A stretch of DNA of 64,000 nt from Erythrophleum ivorense. Its lineage: Eukaryota; Streptophyta; Magnoliopsida; Fabales; Fabaceae. The position numbers and the translations under genes are program-made. The notes under the pieces were generated by a model that saw only the letters and a program-made list of their open reading frames with translations, was not told the origin of the DNA and made no database searches. Where the stretch lies: the NCBI GenBank assembly GCA_026724425.1, contig JAIUCV010000076.1, positions 3,557,501 to 3,621,500 on the forward strand, in the 5' to 3' direction. Below, in pieces: positions 12,448-21,043 of the stretch (position 1 is the first letter of the stretch; each line of letters begins with the position of its first letter).

Positions 12448-12657
12448 ATGAGATATCTCATAAATCAACATGTGATCAAACACAAATCTCTCACATCTCT
12501 TATTTTATTTGTTTTTCTTACGAGAGTACATCACACAAAACATGGTTCGCAAGCTTATGATTTGGGTGATACAAACATAAGAAGTGTGCAGTTTTATTCT
12601 GGGATTCGGAACGCCATGCAATCGTCACACTACACTACGGGGCATTTACACAATTAA
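12448..12657 (+). CDS. small ORF with signal-peptide-like start (doubtful)
   Basis: A 69-codon frame with a hydrophobic stretch at residues 14-25 (SLTSLILFVFL) and a polar tail ending GHLHN. This layout resembles plant secreted signalling peptides, many of which end in HN. No known CLE, IDA, PEP or RGF core motif is present. The evidence is only the frame and the hydrophobic start, so this could be chance. Confidence 0.15.
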   Translation: MRYLINQHVIKHKSLTSLILFVFLTRVHHTKHGSQAYDLGDTNIRSVQFYSGIRNAMQSSHYTTGHLHN

Positions 12658-13204
12658 GGAAAGAGATCATATCTCGAATCTGCAAATCTGGTTTTTGTCA
12701 TTAATTCTTGTTTCTTTTGTATCATTTTAATGTTGTGTTATATTAATTTGTTCATATTTATACTTTAAACCCTTAAACAAAAGTACCTCATAGAGTTTTT
12801 TTCTCATTCTCGTGCTTCAGTGTATGAAAAAGTATAAACTCTTAAACAAAAAATGTAACAAGAGAACTTACGATTCTTTCTTTTCAAATTGTGAATGAAG
12901 CATTCCAAGTTAAAAAATTATCACCATGTTTATTTGCATATTAATTACCAAGAGCACCCAATATATATATAGATCACTAGAACTTTATATAAAGGATATC
13001 CAATTTCTCGACCCATCTCTTCTTTCATTCAGATCAACCCATACATATAGCTATAGGAACCAATATATAACATCATACAATATGAAAGTCAAAACAAAGA
13101 AAATTTTTTACTACGAATTTGATTCGACTGAAAGTTTATTTTGTACTACTTAAACAGGGCTTCCTTAGTTAACTGTCTTAGATTTGTCGTCCTCAGTCAC
13201 ATTT

Positions 13205-13384
13205 CTTAGATTTTTCGTACGAAAGAAAAGTGAATTCACAACACGTAAAAGCAGATTTGGCTGCTTTACTTGACTGATGAATTCGGTGTTTGATCTTAGA
13301 CTTTTCGTACGAAATAAAAGTAAATTCCCAACATGTATAAGCAAATTTGGCTGCTTTACTTGACTGGTGAATTCCGGGCTTGGT
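13205..13384 (+). repeat. imperfect tandem duplication, about 90 bp unit
   Basis: The segment starting ttcttagatttttcgtac is repeated 90 bp later as atcttagacttttcgtac. Both copies continue through ttggctgctttacttgactg. There are several substitutions between copies. Confidence 0.75.
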
Positions 13385-14230
13385 GTTTCTGGAAACTGAG
13401 AAGAAGGAATCTAAATAATCACGTCTTTGTTCATCACCGGATCTGGATTACTCATGATTTCGATGTTTTTTTTTTATTGGAAAAGAGATCAGAAAATGAA
13501 AGAAATGGTAAAACTAAAAAAGATGCTTGCTCAATTTTTTGGATAGGACAACGTAACTATGAGACTTATATAGGGTTTAGGACAAGGAAAGATCAAAATT
13601 TCATTTGACGCGGTCAAAAAAATAAATCAAATTTTCATTTTATTTGTCTTTATGATTTCCTTAAAGCAATTTAAAAAGAAAGAAGTAAAACAATAAGAAT
13701 GCCAAGAAGAAATTATAATAGATCCATAATTGTAAAATAAATATTGGTATGATTAAAGTAAGGCAAACTTGTACTTGTGGGCAAGAAAGAAGCTAATTTA
13801 TACTTACAATTTATTAAATTTCAAAAGAATTATCACATATTTAAATTTCCCGATGTTGACTATACACGTTTGTATATTTACTCCGATATCACAAAATTCG
13901 ATAATTTTCAAACTAAAAATATGCATTTGACAATTTTCCCCAATGTCATAACTTCATTTTGCGGTGTAGCGGATGCAGCTGTTGTATTGGAAGCAAAAAA
14001 CATAGAGGGGCACCCCTCCTTAATATCCACAAGCTTTGTTTTTTTTTTTTTTTCACCTACAACGACTGAAACAACTTCAAGAAACATAATGATATTGGGA
14101 CATAAAGGCTAAAGGCACATCCATGTTGTTGGAAGAAAATTTATTCTCTTTCTGAAGGAAGCATAATTAAACCTACAACAATCAAATATGATTAGAAGAT
14201 TAGAAAATAGGGAATAAACCTCTTTCCCTT

Positions 14231-14317
14231 GGCTCTCGTTAATCATGTATCTTATAACGCAGAGGATCTGAAAGATTTCAGGCCCATTTCGTGAAACACG
14301 ATTTACATGCTCGTTAC
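14231..14317 (+). pseudogene. LINE reverse transcriptase fragment, left piece
   Basis: One frame reads NAEDLKDFRPIS then a TGA stop and NTIY, the start of the non-LTR reverse transcriptase domain seen in plant LINEs. The frame stops exactly at the insertion point of element A and resumes after A at 41927. Positions 14313-14317 (gttac) are the left TSD of A. Confidence 0.75.
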
Positions 14318-14799
14318 TGTAACATCCGTAAACCAAATTATTGTTGTGGGCGAGTGGTGTCGACGGTCAACACTGGTTATTGAATTTGATTTCCGATTCA
14401 ATTTAAGCCGCCCGGTTTAACAGTGGTTTTGTGGAGAAACCCTAAGCCTCGTTTTAAAAGAGGAAGATCCGCTTTTTCTTCACAGTTTTCAAGACGTAGC
14501 ATCAGAGAAGAGAGAATAAGATATATTTTGGGAGAAATCTGGGTTTTTGGATCAAAGTTCATCACTGTTCATCCTTGTTCATCATCATCACTTGTGTTTC
14601 CCTTTTTTCAATCCGATTTCAAGATGAGTGCGTGACCGTAGGCTCGTGAATCCTAGATCTGTTGAATTTGATTGATTGTGGTTGATGTTCATGACGTTTT
14701 TGTGCTGTTTAGTGTGTTTAATCGTGGTTTTGTGATGATTGTGGTATTTTCTGTGTTTCTCGCGTTGTTCGGTTGCGTCTGGTATTGCTCTGTGAATCC

Positions 14800-14836
14800 G
14801 GTGTCGCTCGACACCAATCCAGTGTCGCTCGACACC
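14800..14836. repeat. two GTGTCG-CT-CGACACC palindromes in A 5' LTR
   Basis: Two 16-bp palindromic units at 14800-14815 and 14821-14836, separated by 5 bp. The 3' LTR of the same element has only one degenerate unit at 41384-41399. Confidence 0.9.
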
Positions 14837-16429
14837 GAGTGTTGATCGGTTATGTGGTTCGGTTTAATTGGTAATTAATTGTTTAATTAATTGGTTAAGA
14901 ATAATTAATTGGTATTTCAGTTTAATTAATTATTTATTTGTTCGAAAATAATTATGCAAATTATTTTAATAATTATGGAAATTATTTAAATATTGGTTAA
15001 TGTCTGGTAATCGCGTAATTGGCCTGTAGACGGGATGACCGTCTCACTAAGTATCTCTATAATATTAATTGAGAAGTACATTTCAAAAAAAAGATGAAAA
15101 AACCCATTTATTTACGAAAATGCCACTGCTATTATGAACAAATATTATTTGGTTACAGGAATAACAAAGGTTAATAGTGTCAGAAAAATAGCAACTCGGC
15201 TGAGTTGACTCAGTCACTCGGGAATAGCCCACCCGGATATGTTGGTTTTGGGACGCGGATCCTTGATCACTCAAAACAAACCGGATTCCCTTTTTTTTCT
15301 GTCTATCAATTCGGTTCTATTAAACCAAAAATTGAACCAGCTCTTAAAAAATCTGCAAAAAAGAAAAATTAACATAATCTATAAGAAATATGATCCGAAC
15401 ATCAGGAAATCTCCATAGCCTCTTTTCTCCCATTTATATTCCAAAGCGAATGTTTTGTGAAATCAGCGTCGCTGGAAATTGGGTAACAGCAACTAAATTG
15501 GTCGAGGATTGATTCAAAATCTGGACTTGAATCCTGTAACACGGCGATCCAGATTATACCCGAAAATCCACCACCACAATTAATCGAAGAACCGCCGTCG
15601 TTAACCAGATTAATCGGCGAAGATGCAGCCAAGTTCCTTAGCCATATCGATTTTTGGAGAAAAAGACGATACAATTAAAAGAAGGCAAGATTGTTCTGTT
15701 GCTCACATGAAATCACATGAACAAACACAAATTTGTCAGGAATAGAACTGTAATTGGAAAAGAACTTACCTTATTGGATGGTGTCGATTCCCCGACAATC
15801 CTGAATCCTCAGATCGCGGCTTGAATTTTTAATGTCATAAGCTTTTGTTCGGAAACAAGAACTTACATCAGAATCAGAATAATAAAAGGAGAAAGAGAGA
15901 GTAACAAGGCCAATGGAGATTGAAAGGTAGAGGAACAAGGCAAATGGAGATTAAAATGATAAAGCGGTGAAAAAAATCAGTTGTAAGCTTTCAAGAAGAA
16001 CTTACATAATCATCATCTTGAAGGCCGTCAAATTTTTTTATTTCTCTTTATCCCCTCAAGCTTTCGATTTACATAAGTTGAGATGAACCAGATCAAATTT
16101 AATCAGGTAGAGGGGAAGGAGAAGAAAAATAAAGTAAATGTTTTTTCGTTAGAGAAGATAGGACCACATGTTTATTTCTTTTTTACTTTTGTCTAATGAA
16201 AAATTAAAGGGTAATAGCATTGAATAACATAAAAATAAACCATAATTAATAAACTAACCATAGAAAAAAAAAAAACCAATATTCTCTATATTTTCTACAA
16301 TATATACTAAATTACCCCTTATATTTTTTCTCTCATCTCTCCTCTCTCCTTTCTGATCTCTCATCTCCCTCTTTTTTCTTCTCCTTACGATCTTCTCTCA
16401 TCTCTTCTCTGTTTCTTCTCCTCACGATA

Positions 16430-16797
16430 TTTCCTGTAAACCCAAGATTCCATGTCTCTGCATAGTATGCAGCAGAAACCAAAGAATCTGTTGGCATCTC
16501 TGCTGCTCCAGCTGCGGCTATTGCGTGTTTGCAAGGAATTCCAAGTTGCTGAAACTCCAAACACGAACATGTTTCGTCAAGCAGCTTCACAGTATGGCAT
16601 CGCCCTTCTCGTTCTTGTACTTGGAACTCGAACTCACTGATCATCCGAACAGACAGGTCATTTGATTCTTCAAATGTCTTGCTGACTAACTTCCTCACAT
16701 ACGGAGATAGAAGGCCTTCGTTCTTCATGGCTTTTGCCCTACGAATTGCAAACCAAGTCATCACGGACGTCCTGATGTACTCACACATACAAATCAA
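16430..16797 (-). pseudogene. MULE transposase C-terminal fragment with SWIM zinc finger, captured in Helitron
   Basis: The minus-strand frame contains the SWIM signature CSC-x9-CKH (Cys at ORF residues 77, 79 and 89, His at 91; nt 16569-16525), preceded by LSPYVRKLV and a FEVQ-like strand. This is the usual C-terminal arrangement of Mutator-like transposases. The catalytic DDE region is absent, so it is a captured remnant. It lies inside the Helitron on the opposite strand. Confidence 0.8.
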
Positions 16798-16805
16798 TCA
16801 AGTTA

Positions 16806-16831
16806 TAGATATATATATATATATATATATT
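16806..16831. repeat. AT dinucleotide microsatellite
   Basis: An uninterrupted run of TA repeats next to the MULE fragment. Confidence 0.8.
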
Positions 16832-16867
16832 ATAGTCTATACTATTTTCTCTCTATAGAATAACACA

Positions 16868-17345
16868 TAATTTAAGTTTAAGGTTTTAATTTTTTTAGAT
16901 ATGGAGTTTAGATTTTGGGTTTATGGTTTAGTTTTTTGGGTTTAGGGTGTAGTTTTTATGGTTTAGAGTTTAGATTTTGGGTTTTGGGTTTAGTTTTTTG
17001 GTTTAGAGTTTAGATTTTGGGTTTAGGGTTTAGTTTTTTGGGTTTAGGGTTTAGTTTTTATGGTTTAGGGTTTATATTTTGGGTTTTGGGTTTAGTTTTT
17101 ATGTTTTAGGGTTTAGATTTTGGGTTTTGGGTTTAGTTTTTTGGTTTAGGGTTTAGATTTTGGGTTTAGGGTTTAGTTTTTTGGTTTAGGGTTTAGTTTT
17201 TTGGTTTAAAGTTTAAATTTTGGGTTTTGGGTTTAGTTTTTTTGTTTAGTATTTAGATTTGGGTTTAGGGTTGAGTATTTGGGTTTAGGGTTTAGTTTTT
17301 GGGGTTTAGTGTTTAGATTTTGGGTTTGGGTTTATGTTTTGAGTA
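16868..17345 (+). repeat. degenerate telomere-like minisatellite (GGGTTTAG units)
   Basis: Dozens of GGTTTAGGGTTTAG-like units are separated by TTTTTTGG or ATTTTGGG. It resembles the plant telomere repeat TTTAGGG but with mixed spacers. It lies inside a Helitron and is not a true telomere. Confidence 0.85.
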
Positions 17346-17616
17346 TATACAAACAAATAGTATAGAAAATTGATAAAAGTAGTATAGAGAACTCATTTTT
17401 CCTTCTGATGTGGCAAAAGTGTAATTAATGTGACCGTGAAAGGAGATAATGGGGAAAAAAAAAATTCTCTTTGTTATTGGCTTAATTTTCAAAAAAGCAT
17501 AGCTATATTCTTCATTTTTTCCCCAATATTGTTATACAGCAAATTGACCCAAAATTAAATAAAAATAAAAAGCTGTATTGATTTGTCTTTATTTTTGGAC
17601 GTGTGTTTGTTTTTAT

Positions 17617-17717
17617 GGAAGACCGTCGAAGGCGCCGCCGAGGGAGTAGACAACACGACGGGCGGTGAGATCGAGATAGGCGTCCCATTTGGCGTTGACA
17701 TCGGAATCGCTGTTACT
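17617..17717 (-). pseudogene. fragment resembling MICOS subunit MIC10 (DUF543), captured in Helitron
   Basis: Minus-strand translation gives NAKWDAYLDLTARRVVYSLG followed by GAFDGLP. From memory this matches the conserved start of plant MIC10-like proteins (NAKWD...LDLTARR...GGAF), inner-membrane proteins that shape mitochondrial cristae. Only about 33 codons are open and no complete gene is seen, so this looks like an exon fragment picked up by the Helitron. Confidence 0.5.
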
Positions 17718-18099
17718 CTTCGTTTCTGCAGATCATTCACATTCACATGCACGGATTCAAAAATCTTCAGATAGATCCAAGCCAAAACGGAGTGAGAGTG
17801 AGACGAAGAAGAGGAAGAGAATATCAATGAAGAAGATGCTGAAATGAGTAAAGCTTGAGGATAAGAATAAAGCGGTGGAAAGGTGGAAAAGAAAATAGAT
17901 CATATGTTTATCGGGGGATAAAAGATAAAGGATAAGGTTTTTATTTATTTTCTTTTTAGTTAACTCTAAAATGAAAAAGAAAAAAAAGGATGTATTGGTT
18001 TGTTTTTATTTGCACATGTATTTATTTTTAGGGCTTTTTAATCTCTTAAAATTGTATTTATTTCATTTAAAAATTAACAGTTTAAAGGAGTTATTAAAC

Positions 18100-18375
18100 T
18101 AGGCCTTCGACTTCGGGTTTCGGTTCATATTTGGGTCGAGTTATTCGGGTTTCGGGTTTAAAGATATAAAAACCGTTTGGGTTTTTTAAAATTTTGGTTC
18201 GGGTTAGGTTCAGATTTTTTAGGGTTCAGTTCGGTTTTTTTCTGGGTTTTTCAGATTTTTCATGTATTTTTGGTTTTGATTTTCAGGTTTAGAGATATAA
18301 AAACCGTTCGGATTTTTAAATTTTTTGGTTCGGGTTCAGTTTCAGTTTTTTGGGTCGGGTTGTGCAGTAGAATCT
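18100..18375 (+). repeat. GGGTTTCGG-rich repeat near Helitron 3' end
   Basis: Repeated gggtttcggg and ttcgggt units, with the phrase agatataaaaaccgtt occurring twice, about 125 bp apart. No coding content. Confidence 0.6.
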
Positions 18376-18876
18376 TTTAACTCTCTGAGATTTAGATAAT
18401 TTTTGGAAGAGTATGTAAGCATGTAAAAGTATGTAAAATCTATTATTTGTCAATATTTTTTTGTTTTTCTTGATAAAATCTAACGTACAGTTATACGATA
18501 ACATGACATAATACATTATACGGTTAAAGTTTTTAGGGAATAAAGTATTAGTTTTTCTTCACAAAACCGCAAGATCACACCGCACGAACGTGCGGGTCCT
18601 CTACTAGTTTATGAAATACTTATGCATCACATTTCCTAATGGGATGCATGTAAAAGAAAAGTGTGATCGCAGAATCAAGGCTGAAGAAGAGGATAATAAG
18701 GTGTTAGATTTACTTGTTTAAGTTGTTAGTGGCACCTGGTGTTTAGGTTGTTAGCATTTAATTTATTGTGGATTTAATTTGTTGGTTGAATAATTATTTC
18801 TTTATTGAATTGATTTTATTTATTGTTTGAGCATTCCGCATTGTTTAGTTATAAAAAAAGCTTGGTTGTTTCATTT

Positions 18877-18888
18877 TGATATCAGAGC
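18877..18888 (+). other. primer-binding site of element A (initiator tRNA-Met)
   Basis: TGATATCAGAGC, one base from the canonical TGGTATCAGAGC, sits 3 nt after the 5' LTR end. Confidence 0.85.
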
Positions 18889-19077
18889 TATTACGGTTTT
18901 AGGACTGTTAGAATTGGGTGAACTGAGACTATGTGTTTAATTGATTATTTGTGTTGTAGTCAGTTAGTAGTCTTAGTATCATCCTCTTCGGCCTCAAAGT
19001 GATTATGCGGTGAGTTGTTTGTTTTGTTGTGTGTTTTTCTAGCTAGTTCATCTTCTGTTCTTTGGAAGTGCAGCGAG

Positions 19078-19240
19078 ATGGATGCATGTGCTAAAGGTCG
19101 TGGCGCGAGAGGTCACGGTAGAGCCAGTGCCCGTGGGGGCAGAGCAGTTGGCCGTGGCGGCCGAGTTGCAGGCCGTGGAGGCCGGGGTCGTGGTCGTGGA
19201 GCAGCGGCAGAGTCTGGAGAGAGTGCGACGCTTAGTGTGG
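19078..19240 (+). pseudogene. element A gag, N-terminal part
   Basis: Starts MDACAKGRGARGHGR, with a Gly/Arg-rich N-terminus similar to element F's gag. The frame is cut by element B after codon 54 and continues without loss at 27733. Positions 19236-19240 (tgtgg) are B's left TSD. Confidence 0.8.
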
Positions 19241-20872
19241 TGATATCATCATATTTTGCATGTTTTTACTTAGTATTTTCATATGTTTTCAAGTGCTTTC
19301 AATAAGGCTTTATGCCTTTGGAGGTAGTTTTCTTGTATTTGTTGGTTTTGGAGTCTTAACAGGTTAAAACATCAAAAAGGATTCAAAAAGGAGCAAAAGA
19401 GCCTCAAACCATGATCCATGCAAGTTTCCAAGTCAAGAGCATCAATAATACTCCATTTGTCCGATTCTCGCATTTGGACAGAACCGGAGCATCCGAAAGA
19501 TAACCGCGGCAAGGGGTCTTCCCGACGTCCAAAAATCATGATCTTGGTCTTGCTGGATAGATACTTGAGTTATGCATCACGACGAAGTGGATTCAAGTCA
19601 TTTGGATCAAACATCACGGAGATACTCTTTTTCTCCCAAGACGTGTCCGCCAGGCGAGTAAACGAAGCCCATGGAGACTTGGCGCCACCAAATGGCCCGT
19701 GATGCAGCGGCATGGACCTTGTCTCGACTTAACACAAGCCCAGCTTGCTTTTGGTGGTTTACTTGTCCTAAACCCGGTCCAATCACGTCGCAAATCTTCA
19801 GAGTCGGTTAACCGGAAAGTTTCCTTTTTCAGCACCTCAATACCCTAGCGACTTCAAGCCTATAAATACAATGTTTTTAGCCTTTGGAGGAAGAGAGCCG
19901 CGAGTGTATTGTGCAAGAGAGAGAGCAGCCGTCAAGGAGGAGAAGCCCTAGGTGGTGCGCCGTCCAGAAGGAAGAAGGAAGGCGCCGTTCAACTCTTGCA
20001 CTCGCATTCATCCTTGTTCTTTCATCTTTTCCTTTTCTCTTTTGTACTTTGGATTTCAAGTTATCAAGGGATTCGACCTGTTCTTCATCAGAGAAGCCTC
20101 TTTTCTATCCCTTATCTCTTTTATACTTGCATAATGATATCAAATATGCCTTGCTTGCTTGATCTCACTATGTCCGAGTAGATCCCTCGTTAGGCCGAGG
20201 GAGATCGATGGACTCTTAATATGTTTTGACTTGTTTGATTGCATAAAACGGGATTTACTCTTTTGGTTCTTCATCTTTGCTTGCTCTTATTGCTTGTTGT
20301 TAGGAAAGCGCGCCTCAACAACTCGAATTTAGGTTGATACACTCTCCAAAAGCTTGTTGTATTGCCGAAACTAGTATTTGATGAGCTAAGTGTTTTAGGC
20401 TTCCAAAAGTCGACCTAAGGAACTTAGTGAACAATCACAACTTGAACATTAGCTAATGCATGCTTGTAACTTGTAATAACCATCGAAAGTTGAGTCTATT
20501 AGGTTGTTTAAGCATAGTGGCCGGAGCCACGAAAGTGGAAAGGTTATACCGTAGTGTTGTGAGTTCAAGGCGGTTTATAAATTATCCCATGCAATCTCTT
20601 GTCATTTCATTGAAAGTTTCCATTGATTTTCCCTTGCCTAACATCTTTCCCATCTTGTTTACAACCTCATTCACTTACTCACTTGTTTTCCTTTGATTTT
20701 AGATCACCCCACACTCATATTCTTTGTTCTAGCTACTCATCACTCAACATAGACTAGAAACGAAATCTCTCTTCCTTGTGTTCGACCCCGACTTACCACG
20801 GCTGTGCACTTGCAGCTCTACCAAGTTGGGTTATAAATTGTATTAGTTTGAAGCATAAAACCCAACGCATCA
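19241..20872 (+). repeat. 5' LTR of element B
   Basis: Begins TGATATCATC and ends ACGCATCA. A TATA-like box (ctataaata) is near 19860. It carries an 18-bp segment near 20637 that the 3' LTR lacks. The short ORFs inside are LTR shadows, repeated in the 3' LTR. Confidence 0.92.
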
Positions 20873-20879
20873 AGCTCTT

Positions 20880-20897
20880 TGGCGCCGTTGCCGGGGA
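20880..20897 (+). other. primer-binding site of element B (tRNA-Asp)
   Basis: TGGCGCCGTTGCCGGGGA is complementary to the 3' end of plant tRNA-Asp(GUC) plus CCA, as in Athila elements. Confidence 0.9.
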
Positions 20898-21043
20898 AGA
20901 GTTGCATTTCTTTCAAGTTTCTTGATTGATTTTTAGTCTAGTTCTTTTTATTTTTGCATTTCATTTTCTGTTTTTTATAAAACTCTAAAAAAAAAACCAT
21001 AAAATTTTTTACTTAATACTCTTTCTTTGTGTCTCTTAGGTGC

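Larger units (their letters stand above)
11454..14230. other. intergenic sequence downstream of the MBD gene
   Basis: Apart from the small ORF at 12448 and the 90-bp duplication at 13205, I find no recognisable gene. The first 300 bases are probably MBD 3' UTR. The rest is AT-rich. Open frames at 13333-13608 and 13777-14112 lack any familiar domain. Confidence 0.5.
15054..18607 (+). mobile_element. Helitron, 3.55 kb, non-autonomous
   Basis: Starts TCTCTATAATATTAATTGAG and ends CTACTAG, with a perfect CCGCACG/CGTGCGG hairpin at 18580-18595, 8 nt before the terminal CTAG. It sits between A (15053) and T (18608). The 3' LTR of element A (around 41610-41625) shows the corresponding unoccupied site, which proves the borders. 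No Rep/helicase ORF is seen. It carries a MULE transposase fragment, a telomere-like minisatellite and a fragment resembling MIC10. Confidence 0.92.
14318..18873 (+). repeat. 5' LTR of element A, split by a Helitron
   Basis: LTR sequence is 14318-15053 plus 18608-18873 (about 1.0 kb), matching 40902-41921. It contains two palindromes at 14800-14815 and 14821-14836 (GGTGTCGCTCGACACC type). Confidence 0.88.

Noticed and set aside
13333..14112. Two ORFs of 91 and 111 codons
   Set aside because: No domain, AT-rich composition, and the first begins inside a tandem duplication.
16868..17345. Telomere or interstitial telomere site
   Set aside because: Units are degenerate, mixed with other spacers, and lie within a Helitron, so it is a minisatellite.
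19418..20696. Several short ORFs in the B LTRs (again at 26291-27551)
   Set aside because: They overlap in several frames and lie in an LTR; a duplicated position is not evidence of coding.
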